This document shows positions 5,457 to 12,152 of a DNA stretch of 12,303 bases, piece after piece. Position 1 is the first letter of the stretch, and the number at the start of each line of letters is the position of its first letter. Under the pieces are notes generated by a model. That model was not told the origin of the DNA and did not search any database. It saw nothing but the letters and a program-made list of their open reading frames with translations. The stretch spans positions 388-12,690 of the forward strand of contig DPQS01000053.1 of assembly GCA_003537755.1 (NCBI GenBank), read 5' to 3'. Source of the DNA: Clostridiales bacterium. Its GTDB lineage: Bacteria > Bacillota > Clostridia > Christensenellales > CAG-314. The translations under genes were made by a program, and so were the position numbers.

Positions 5457-6573
5457 GCGTGTTGCAGTGGTGCTGGCTTGCGCCGTGGCGTTGTTTGCGT
5501 TCGGCGGCTCGTTTGCCCCGGGAGAGGTGCAAAAACGCGCCATTGTGATTGGGCTGGGACTGGACTTTGACAAGGATACGGACGGCGGCGTGTTTGTGAT
5601 TACCGCCGAAATAGTAAGCCCCGGCAACAGCGGTGAGCAGGTGGGCGTGTTCAGCAAAGTGATTACCGCAACGGGACATTCTGTCGGCGAGGCGATATTC
5701 CGCATTTCCGAGCGCACGGGCAAGGAACCGTCCCTCGGGCAGTGCGGCGTACTTGTGCTCGGGCGAAGTCTGTTTGGCACGCGCAATTTTTCCGACGTGG
5801 TGGACTACTTCGCCTACAGCGACAGTTTCAAGGAAACCGCCGTCATTTGCTGTGCGGAAAACGCCGATGAACTGTTCAGGTGCGAGGATGTGCTTAACAA
5901 AAGCGTTTCACTTGCGCTGGTTGCCACTCTGCGCGAAACCCACAAGAACGTTGCGTTGCCGAGCGATACGCTGTTGGAGTACGCACGCAGTCAGCGTGAA
6001 CTTACAAAGACAGGTTTTCTCAATTTCGTGAAGTTTGTCGCAACGGACAACAGCGACCCGCAGGCACCCGACAAGGAAAACGGCTACTTTATCTACGACC
6101 GTATTGCCGTGTTTCGCTCCAATGAGTTTGTGGCAGAAGTGGGCGGCAACGAAATGCGCGGTTTTGCACTTCTCAATGAGAATGTGAGTGGCGATACAAT
6201 GTCCTTTACGCACGACGGCAAAACATATGCATTGCGAGTAAACAGTAAAAAAGTCGGTAAAAGTTACGTTGACGGCGGCATACGGTTAGAAGTAAAGTTG
6301 CAGGTGAAACTTGCCCACGCCGACAGTGCCGACGTTGGCGGCTCGTTTGCGGAAAAAAGCGACGAGCAAATCCCCGAAGAAATGCTTGTCGCTCTGAAAA
6401 ACGTCGTAACGCAGTACATCGAAGTGTTTCTGGCAAAGCAGGTTGATGACAACTTTGACATAACGGACTTTCACGAACTTTTGCGGCAAAAGCAAGGCAC
6501 CTCGCAGGAACTGTGTGCCATGCCTATGTCCGCATTCCCCGTTGCGCTTACGGTATCCGTCAAAGAAAACTGA
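5443..6573 (+). CDS. gerKC: spore germinant receptor subunit C (Ger(x)C family), apparently without lipobox
   Basis: A 376-residue Ger(x)C protein. C subunits normally are lipoproteins on the outer face of the inner spore membrane, needed for receptor function. The start ATG at 5443 follows GGGAGG (5432-5437) and lies inside the last codons of the B gene. An N-terminal hydrophobic segment covers about 7-24. The block KRAIVIGLGLDFDKD (31-45) followed by VITAEIVSPG is the characteristic N-terminal strand region, and TGKEPSLGQCGVLVLG (about 88-103) is also typical. Where most relatives read GCWDxRE just before this block, this protein reads GGSFAPGE (21-28), so the usual cysteine is missing. The only nearby cysteine is C13, inside the hydrophobic segment after just six apolar residues, a poor lipobox. 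The C-terminal part has the family's end (VVTQYIEVFLAKQVDDNFDI). Confidence 0.9.
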   Translation: MSGLKRVAVVLACAVALFAFGGSFAPGEVQKRAIVIGLGLDFDKDTDGGVFVITAEIVSPGNSGEQVGVFSKVITATGHSVGEAIFRISERTGKEPSLGQCGVLVLGRSLFGTRNFSDVVDYFAYSDSFKETAVICCAENADELFRCEDVLNKSVSLALVATLRETHKNVALPSDTLLEYARSQRELTKTGFLNFVKFVATDNSDPQAPDKENGYFIYDRIAVFRSNEFVAEVGGNEMRGFALLNENVSGDTMSFTHDGKTYALRVNSKKVGKSYVDGGIRLEVKLQVKLAHADSADVGGSFAEKSDEQIPEEMLVALKNVVTQYIEVFLAKQVDDNFDITDFHELLRQKQGTSQELCAMPMSAFPVALTVSVKEN

Positions 6574-6590
6574 TGTTTTTAATGTGATTG

Positions 6591-6641
6591 ACACAAAATG
6601 TGTAAAATGGTTGATGTGAGCAAAAAAGCGATACGTATCGC
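6591..6641. repeat. two palindromes in the 3' untranslated region of the germination operon
   Basis: ACACA-AAA-TGTGT lies at 6591-6603 and the 14-base perfect palindrome GCGATACGTATCGC at 6628-6641, within the 133 bases between gerKC and the terminator. The second can form only a five-pair hairpin with an ACGT loop but is a good candidate for a dimeric protein binding site. No function can be assigned. Confidence 0.4.
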
Positions 6642-6706
6642 GATTTTGATTACAAAAAGGCAAGTTTTAACTGAAAATCATAAAAATAAAAACACAAAAA
6701 CAAGCC

Positions 6707-6740
6707 AAAAGGGACAGCCATTGTGACTGTCCCTTTTTGT
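6707..6740. terminator. bidirectional intrinsic terminator between convergent genes
   Basis: AAAAGGGACAG (6707-6717) pairs perfectly over 11 positions with CTGTCCCTTTT (6727-6737) around the loop CCATTGTGA. The plus side ends in TTTTTGTG and the minus side in TTTTGGCTTGTTTTTG, so it can stop both the germination operon and the oppositely oriented transporter gene. Confidence 0.85.
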
Positions 6741-6818
6741 GTATGGTGAAATTTGATTCGTTGTCGCTTGTAGATGTAATGACTTTATTTTGTGTGATTT
6801 CAAAAACATCACCGCATG

Positions 6819-8555
6819 TCAGTCGTCGGCACCGGCAAGCATTTCCATTTTGTCTTTCGGTTTGTCGGGTTTGCTGTCACCGTGCTTGACAAACAACATC
6901 GTGACAAAACTCAACGCTACGAAAATAGTGCCGTAGGGGAACAGTATCCTCATCGTGCCGAACGCCTGCATAAGGTAGCCCGACAGTATCGGCGTCACAA
7001 TCTGCGCAGCCATGCTGGCGGTGTAGTAGTACCCCGTGTATTTGCCGATGGTGCTGCCTTTGGCAAGTTCCACGACCATCGGGAAACTGTTTACGTTTAT
7101 CGTCGCCCATGCGATGCCCGCCAGTGCAAACAGCACGATGAGCAGCCACGTCGGGCTGGAAGCCGTCACGAAAATCGCTCCGAAAAATGCCGCCGTAAGT
7201 AGTGCGACACCGATTAAAATAGTGCGTTTGCGCCCCAGTTTGCTTGCGATCATACCTACGGGAATGTAGGCGACCACAGCCGCAGCTTGCGCAATGAGCA
7301 ACGTCGTGTTGTAGTCCTTGTTGAGTTCGTTTACGGCGTACACCGAGTATTTGCTTGTAATTGCGTTGTACCCGATAAACCACAACGCAACCGAAGCCAG
7401 TATCAGAATAAGGCTTGTCAGTTTGTCTTTGGACAGCTTGTTTGAGGCGGGCTTGCTTTGCGGAACGTCGGCAACCTCGTTTAAGTTTTCCTGGTCGGCA
7501 ACTTCCACAACCGTTTCGTCGCGTTCTTCAGGGTTGTCCTCGTCCAGTTTTGCCTGCGTTTCCAGCATTTCGGCGTTCCATGCAGGCTCGCGCACGGTAA
7601 GGATGAACACCGCAAGTGCAACTGCCATTATGCCGCAGACCGCCGCGACGTACCACGTGTAGGGCATCATCTGGTTTTGCACCTTGCCCGTGCCGAACAC
7701 CATACCGAGCAGCAGTACAAGTATGCCGCCTGCCGTACCCATCAGGTTTATTATGGCGTTGGCTTTGCTTCGCAGCGGCTTCACCGTTACGTCGGGCATC
7801 AGCGCAACCGCAGGCGAGCGGAACACCGCCATGGAAATCAGCGTCATAAGCAGAAACACGATAAACAGCACCAACGTCCACGGACTTGTCGCCGTAACGT
7901 TGTGTGCAAACAGGTTTTCGGCGGAACTGACCAAAGCCACGTAGGTGTTTTTGCTGCGTAGTCCGTCGGGGACGTCGGCTTTGCTGTCGTATACGGCGTA
8001 GGTTTTGGTTTCCTTGTCGTAGGTGTACACGCTGTCGTAACCGAGGTTGGCGTACTTTTGGACAAGTTCTGCCTGCTTGTCTGTCGTAAGGCTGTCGTAG
8101 TCGGTGTTGTAAAACAGTCTTGCGGCATAGTCGCGCAGCACTATGCTTGTTTCGGCGGAGGCGTCAATCACGCTGTCGTTTTCCTTGTTTTCGACAGTCA
8201 TTGTGTTGGCGTAGTTCCACAGCGCCTGTTTGTCTGTCTTAACCTTGTTAAGTTGCGCATCGTCGACAAACGTAAGCGAGACAAAACACACGATTGCGCA
8301 GATTGTGCCAATCAGTATGAAGGGCGTGCGCTTTCCGAAGCGTGACCTGGACTTGTCCGACAGTGCGCCGAACAACGGCAACATGAACAGCGCAAGTATG
8401 TTGTCCAGCGACATTATTATGCCGCTTGCGCCCTGACTCAAACCGAATTTATTGGTCAGCATAAGGGGCACAATGGCGTCGTAAGCCTGCCAGAATGCGC
8501 AAATGAGGAAAAAGGCAAATCCGACAAGCAACGTTCGTTTGTAATTGAGTTTCAT
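6819..8555 (-). CDS. MFS transporter, SLC45/GPH-like, with large extracytoplasmic loop
   Basis: A 578-residue major facilitator protein with about twelve membrane helices. The cytoplasmic loop between helices 2 and 3 has the signature GALSDKSRSRFGKRTPFI (63-80), like that of sucrose/maltose-type carriers (SLC45 or glycoside-pentoside-hexuronide type). A second copy of the motif, ASKLGRKRTILIG (437-449), lies in the C-terminal half. Two features lengthen it beyond the usual 430-480 residues: a polar loop of about 125 residues between helices 3 and 4 (about 98-222), predicted to face outside, and an acidic linker of about 55 residues in the central cytoplasmic loop (323-378). The ATG at 8555 has AAAAAGGA nine bases upstream. 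It is a lone gene on its strand, convergent with the germination operon. Sugar or glycoside transport is the likeliest job. The substrate is unknown. Confidence 0.85.
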   Translation of the reverse strand: MKLNYKRTLLVGFAFFLICAFWQAYDAIVPLMLTNKFGLSQGASGIIMSLDNILALFMLPLFGALSDKSRSRFGKRTPFILIGTICAIVCFVSLTFVDDAQLNKVKTDKQALWNYANTMTVENKENDSVIDASAETSIVLRDYAARLFYNTDYDSLTTDKQAELVQKYANLGYDSVYTYDKETKTYAVYDSKADVPDGLRSKNTYVALVSSAENLFAHNVTATSPWTLVLFIVFLLMTLISMAVFRSPAVALMPDVTVKPLRSKANAIINLMGTAGGILVLLLGMVFGTGKVQNQMMPYTWYVAAVCGIMAVALAVFILTVREPAWNAEMLETQAKLDEDNPEERDETVVEVADQENLNEVADVPQSKPASNKLSKDKLTSLILILASVALWFIGYNAITSKYSVYAVNELNKDYNTTLLIAQAAAVVAYIPVGMIASKLGRKRTILIGVALLTAAFFGAIFVTASSPTWLLIVLFALAGIAWATINVNSFPMVVELAKGSTIGKYTGYYYTASMAAQIVTPILSGYLMQAFGTMRILFPYGTIFVALSFVTMLFVKHGDSKPDKPKDKMEMLAGADD

Positions 8556-8651
8556 TGGTTGATGTCCTTTTTGTTTATTTTGTCCGCCGAAAGTGGCGTA
8601 TACAATCGTTTTGCAAACAATTTCTTATTGTAATCACTGATGTTTTTTTTG

Positions 8652-8717
8652 CAAGCGTGACGGCGGCAATTGTGCGTTAAACGACGCTTGTTGTGCCATA
8701 GCCGTGAATAATTGCCG
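8652..8717. repeat. two interleaved inverted repeats in the divergent spacer
   Basis: CAAGCGT (8652-8658) pairs with ACGCTTG (8684-8690), and CGGCAATT (8664-8671) pairs with AATTGCCG (8710-8717). The order is a-b-a'-b', the topology of an H-type pseudoknot, on either strand. It would lie in the mRNA leader of the transporter if that gene is transcribed from about 8731. Each pair is short, so chance is possible. Confidence 0.35.
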
Positions 8718-8737
8718 TAATGAAATCGAACAAAGAA

Positions 8738-8766
8738 AGTATATCGCAGTTTATGCCAAAAGTAAA
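8738..8766 (-). promoter_or_regulatory. candidate sigma-A promoter of the transporter
   Basis: On the minus strand TTTACT (8766-8761) is followed by 17 bases and TATACT (8743-8738). The -35 box matches 4 of 6 consensus bases and the -10 box 5 of 6. It would leave a leader of roughly 175 bases. The rest of the spacer between 8556 and 8845 shows no gene and no clear promoter for the plus-strand cluster. Confidence 0.3.
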
Positions 8767-8845
8767 TACTAAATTTTCAAGGAATATGTAAAAAAATTGT
8801 AAAACGGCAGAGTTTGCGACGTAAAATATGTTCAGGGAAGAGTAA

Positions 8846-9988
8846 TTGCGTTACAAAATAGTACAACCGAACAATCGTAAGTCGCGACGTCACCGCAGTA
8901 AAAAGGTTGTCGTCGGCGGTAGTCTGCTGTTGAAGCTACGGCAAGCGTGCGGAGTAATATGCCTTGTCGCGTTTGTGTGCGCCGTCATTGTGTTTGTGCT
9001 TCCCGCTTTGCCGCAAAAGCCTGCTGCCAAAGCCAAAACCGACGGCTACGCGGGCGTGCTGGAACTGTGGAATGTGGAAAGTTTCGAGGGCGGTTGCGGA
9101 AGCAGACAGGCGTGGCTTACCGGGCGGGCGGCAAAGTTTGAAAACAAAAACAAGGGCTTGTACGTGCACGTTACGACGTTGTCGCCGTCGCAGGCAAAGG
9201 ACAAGTTGCAGCGCGGCGACAAGTTCGATATCGTCGGTTTTTCGACGGGCGTCGGCGCGATGTTTGCCGAATATCTTACCGCCGTCGACATGCCTGCAAG
9301 CGTGCCTGACAATTTTCGTAAAAGTGCCACTTTTGGCAATAATACATACGCATTTCCGTATTTAAGCGGCATTTATTGTCTGTTTGCGCGGCAAAGCGAG
9401 ATAGCTTGCGAAAACCTGCTTGCCGAGTGTCTGAGTAAGACGATTACCCGAAAGTCAGGCAAACACACCTGCACATTGCAACCGCTGGTGTGCGGCTATG
9501 CCGAGTTCAACAACCCTGTTTGCGCACTGGCGACAAGCGGCGCAAGCGGCAGATTTTCATTGCAAAGCGACATTACGCAGTACGCCGCCTACGAAGCCTT
9601 TGTTTCTCACACGTCGGCGGTTACGCTACTTGGGACGCAACGGGATTTGTATCGTTTGTCGCAAAGGCAGAATAGCGGCAAAATCGAAACGTTGTCGGTG
9701 CTGCCGCTCGATGGTTACACAGACCTTGTGCAGTACGTCGGCGTGTGCAAGACTTCCCTGAGCGTTGCAGCGGCAAAGGCGTTTTGCGCGTACCTGCTAA
9801 GCGACGAAGCGCAGGCAACCCTTGTCAACCTCGGTATGTTTTCCGTGAGCGGCAGCATTTACACCGACGAAACCTACCGCAGGTGTGAAGCCGCCCTCGC
9901 CGCGACGTACGTGCCAAACGTGTTTGCCGACGTCGACGTAGCCGCAGTCCGCATGCAGGCAATCGAGCGATTGGGGGACGGAAAATGA
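8846..9988 (+). CDS. membrane-anchored extracellular solute-binding-like protein
   Basis: With a TTG start at 8846 the product has 380 residues. GGGAAGAG lies just before it, and no in-frame ATG is available near the N-terminus. The first 32 residues are strongly basic (NRKSRRHRSKK at 10-20), one hydrophobic segment follows at about 36-54, and the rest should lie outside the membrane. From residue 70 the sequence resembles family 1 extracellular solute-binding proteins: LELWNVESFEGGCGSRQAWL (72-91), AAKFENKNKGLYVHVTT, then a GDKFDIVGFSTGVG block (124-137) like the usual DLISFGxG, and a C-terminal AAAKAFCAYLLSDEAQATLVNLGMFSVSG, which matches the closing helices of these proteins. There is no lipobox and no ABC permease or ATPase gene beside it. 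It overlaps murB by ATGA, so it is the first gene of that operon. It may bind a ligand for sensing or envelope work rather than import. The ligand is unknown. Confidence 0.7.
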   Translation: MRYKIVQPNNRKSRRHRSKKVVVGGSLLLKLRQACGVICLVAFVCAVIVFVLPALPQKPAAKAKTDGYAGVLELWNVESFEGGCGSRQAWLTGRAAKFENKNKGLYVHVTTLSPSQAKDKLQRGDKFDIVGFSTGVGAMFAEYLTAVDMPASVPDNFRKSATFGNNTYAFPYLSGIYCLFARQSEIACENLLAECLSKTITRKSGKHTCTLQPLVCGYAEFNNPVCALATSGASGRFSLQSDITQYAAYEAFVSHTSAVTLLGTQRDLYRLSQRQNSGKIETLSVLPLDGYTDLVQYVGVCKTSLSVAAAKAFCAYLLSDEAQATLVNLGMFSVSGSIYTDETYRRCEAALAATYVPNVFADVDVAAVRMQAIERLGDGK

Positions 9989-10941
9989 GTCTGCCCCGTG
10001 AAAAACTGGCGGAAATGTTTGCGCGTACGGGTGTCACGGTGCGCACCGATTGCACTTTTTCGTCGCTTACCACTCTGCGCGTCGGCGGCGAAATCAAGTT
10101 GACCGTTCGTCCGCAAAACAAACGGCAACTCGTCGCCTGTCTGCGACTGCTGGATAAACTGGGCGAACAATACATCGTTGTCGGCAACGGCAGTAATATT
10201 CTTGCAAACGATGGTTTTTTCGACGGAGTGGCGGTGGTTACAAAGGACGTCAACGCCCTTCGCATTCGCGGAAACGTCGTAACCGCCGACTGCGGCACAA
10301 ATACAGCCAAAATTTTTGCTTCGCTCGTTTCTTCGGGCCTTGGCGACGGCGAGTTTCTCGGGTGTATTCCGTCAACCGTCGGCGGCGCGGTACGCGGAAA
10401 CGCAGGCTGTTTCGGGCAGGATGTCGCTTCTGTCGTTCAATCCGTTACCGCAGTAACCGACAACGGACGATTGTGCACGCTAACCGCCGAAGAATGCGCA
10501 TTTTCAAAGCGCGACAGCATTTTCAAGCGCAACGGTTGGACAGTATTGTCTGCAAAAATGCGCTTTACGCCGTCAACGCCGCAAAGTGTCCGACAAAAAT
10601 TTGCCGAAATGCACGCAAAAAAAGCTGCCACGCAACCGCTTGGAGTTCCGTCGGCAGGCAGTATGTTGTTTCATTCGCGGTTTTCGCTGTCGCCCATGCT
10701 GGACAAACTGGGTTTCAAGGGCATGCGCGTGGGAGGGGCGGAAGTGTCAAAAAAGCACGTGGGTTTCGTCTTAAACATTGACAAAGCCACCGCCGAAGAT
10801 ATATACTATATATTACGATATGAAACTAATGCCTTGTGGCGCGCTTACGGCATTGCCGCGCAAACGGAAGTTACCTGTGTGGGTTTCGGAAGGCAGATTG
10901 AAAGAGGACAAAATGACATTTTCACAGACGGTCAAGAGTGA
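9985..10941 (+). CDS. murB: UDP-N-acetylenolpyruvoylglucosamine reductase MurB
   Basis: A 318-residue cytoplasmic FAD enzyme that reduces UDP-N-acetylglucosamine enolpyruvate with NADPH to give UDP-N-acetylmuramic acid, an early step of peptidoglycan synthesis. FAD-binding landmarks: TTLRVGGEIKLTVRP (29-43), VVGNGSNIL (65-73), GCIPSTVGGAVRGNAG (126-141). Catalytic region: KRDSIFK (175-181), with the conserved Arg at 176, and QPLGVPSAGSMLF (217-229), in which Ser226 is the likely proton donor. The later AEVSKKHVGFVLN matches the usual SxKHxxFIxN. The Tyr-containing insertion of type I enzymes is not evident, as expected for a Gram-positive type II MurB. Family members usually read GIPGTVGGAVxMNAG, so C127, S130, R137 and G138 are small departures. 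The start overlaps the preceding stop as ATGA. Its 3' end overlaps whiA by 29 bases. Confidence 0.95.
   Translation: MSLPREKLAEMFARTGVTVRTDCTFSSLTTLRVGGEIKLTVRPQNKRQLVACLRLLDKLGEQYIVVGNGSNILANDGFFDGVAVVTKDVNALRIRGNVVTADCGTNTAKIFASLVSSGLGDGEFLGCIPSTVGGAVRGNAGCFGQDVASVVQSVTAVTDNGRLCTLTAEECAFSKRDSIFKRNGWTVLSAKMRFTPSTPQSVRQKFAEMHAKKAATQPLGVPSAGSMLFHSRFSLSPMLDKLGFKGMRVGGAEVSKKHVGFVLNIDKATAEDIYYILRYETNALWRAYGIAAQTEVTCVGFGRQIERGQNDIFTDGQE
10778..10807 (+). promoter_or_regulatory. candidate internal promoter for whiA inside murB
   Basis: A perfect TTGACA (10778-10783), 18 bases, then TATACT (10802-10807), in an A/T-rich patch of an otherwise G/C-rich gene. It lies about 105 bases before the whiA ATG. 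The hexamer also encodes conserved MurB residues (Ile-Asp-Lys), so it may be coincidence. Confidence 0.4.
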
Positions 10942-11869
10942 GATACTCAAAAATATCCGCAAATTGAAGGGTTGTTGCGCAACCTCTTTTTTGACTGCCG
11001 TTGTCAAGTCGATCGGGTCGCTGGAACTGAGTTTCGACGGGTTTTACTTCAGCATCGAAAGCGACAACTACGAACTGCTGACCTTTTGCAAAAATCTTGC
11101 GCAGACGGAACTGGACATCGGCGGCGAAATACAGTCGGCAAATCCCAACGCAAAGGGCGCGGCTGTGTACACCTGCGAATTTCACAAAAACATCGGTGCA
11201 AAACTGGGGCTTACCTACCGTGACGGCGACGGCGCAATGCATCTTAGCGGAGACGCGCGTTCGCTGCTGCCTGCCAAGGATTGTTGCAAGCGCGCATTTA
11301 TGCAAGGGTTGCTGCTTGCGGCAGGCTCGGTGGTCATTCCCGTTTCCGACAGCGATCTTGGGGAAAACACGTCGGGCGCGCGCTACCATGCGGAAATCCG
11401 TTTTACCGACGACAATTTTGCCGCAGCTGTCAAAGACTGCTTTGCCGAAATACCGTTTCGCATGGCTGTCCGCAAAAACGTAACCATACTGTACCTGAAG
11501 GACAGCGAACAGATTGCCGACCTGTTGGTGTACGTCAACGCCGTTTCGGCAAAACTGAAACTGGAAAACGTCATCATCGGGCGAAGCCTGCGTAACGACG
11601 CCAACCGACAGCGCAACTGCATTGCCGCCAACATCGACAAAAGCGTCAATGCCAGCGAACGCCAACTTGCCGCCATTGCCGCAATACGTAAACAAGGCTT
11701 GTTTGACGGACTTACGCCGCAGCTTAAGGAAATAGCCGACCTGCGCGAACAGTTTCCCGAGGCAAATCTGGACGAATTGGCAGCCAAAGCGGGGATAAGT
11801 AAGAGTGGGGCGAATCATCGTCTGACAAAACTATGTCAGATAGCCGAGGATACATCTCAGCGCATCTGA
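10913..11869 (+). CDS. whiA: DNA-binding protein WhiA (division/morphology factor)
   Basis: A 318-residue WhiA homologue of normal length. The ATG at 10913 follows AGAGGA and yields the family start MTFSQTVKSEIL. An N-terminal fold derived from LAGLIDADG homing endonucleases spans about residues 20-190, with CKRAFMQGLLLAAGSV at 125-140. Next is the conserved LRNDANRQRNCIAANIDKSVNAS stretch (226-248) and a C-terminal helix-turn-helix (LDELAAKAGISKSGANHRLTKL, 286-307). WhiA is a transcription regulator of sporulation-linked division in Streptomyces. In Bacillus it affects cell division and chromosome segregation. The gene overlaps murB by 29 bases. In many Firmicutes rapZ and yvcK stand between murB and whiA, but not here. 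A perfect 7-base inverted repeat TCTGACA/TGTCAGA (11821-11840) lies in its last codons. The final residues (about DTSQRI) diverge from the usual end and lie against repeat-rich DNA. Confidence 0.93.
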   Translation: MTFSQTVKSEILKNIRKLKGCCATSFLTAVVKSIGSLELSFDGFYFSIESDNYELLTFCKNLAQTELDIGGEIQSANPNAKGAAVYTCEFHKNIGAKLGLTYRDGDGAMHLSGDARSLLPAKDCCKRAFMQGLLLAAGSVVIPVSDSDLGENTSGARYHAEIRFTDDNFAAAVKDCFAEIPFRMAVRKNVTILYLKDSEQIADLLVYVNAVSAKLKLENVIIGRSLRNDANRQRNCIAANIDKSVNASERQLAAIAAIRKQGLFDGLTPQLKEIADLREQFPEANLDELAAKAGISKSGANHRLTKLCQIAEDTSQRI

Positions 11870-12048
11870 CTGCTACGTGCACCTCGCCGGTGGGGCGACT
11901 ACGGGTGAGCCAATTACTAATATAGCCGACGGCAGTATGCTCATTTCGCCCAGCCGTCCCGGTTGTGCCAATCTGTACCACTCTCCGCCCTCGCAAGTTT
12001 TGGAAGAAATGACGTTAAAAAAATATTTACAAGGAACCCTTTCGGGGG

Positions 12049-12091
12049 ATTGCCACGGCGCGACAAAGACAGTCGCTTCTCGCAATGACAT
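12049..12091. repeat. palindromic intergenic element (GTCATTGCGAG...GGCAAT type)
   Basis: The outer arms ATTGC (12049-12053) and GCAAT (12082-12086) enclose the inner arms GCGAC (12060-12064) and GTCGC (12072-12076). Read on the minus strand it begins GTCATTGCGAGAAGCGAC and ends CGTGGCAATC. This resembles a short palindromic repeat I know from intergenic DNA of many bacterial genomes. Only one copy is present in the window, so its repeat status here is inference. Confidence 0.5.
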
Positions 12092-12111
12092 AATTTGAAA
12101 AAGGCTTTATA

Positions 12112-12152
12112 TGGGCGCTTCCGCGGAGATACTCTCGGCTTCGCTCGGTATG
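12112..12152. repeat. dispersed repeat copy 2
   Basis: On the minus strand, bases 12152-12132 match copy 1 (2769-2789) at 19 of 21 positions, and the GAAGCGCCC block follows at about 12121-12113. The spacer between the two blocks differs between copies, so the element is conserved in its ends more than its middle. No coding function is suggested. Confidence 0.6.

Noticed and set aside
4269..5786. Minus-strand open frame of 505 codons across gerKB and gerKC
   Set aside because: It is antisense to two clear germination genes. The composition (His, Gln, Lys, Arg rich) is that of the complement of hydrophobic membrane-protein codons.
10922..11818. Minus-strand open frame of 298 codons opposite whiA
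   Set aside because: It is a shadow of a gene with a recognised family along its whole length, and no start context or domain is visible.
11724..12098. Several short open frames on both strands after whiA
   Set aside because: They cross whiA and the palindromic repeat elements and lack start contexts. Repeats often yield such spurious proteins.
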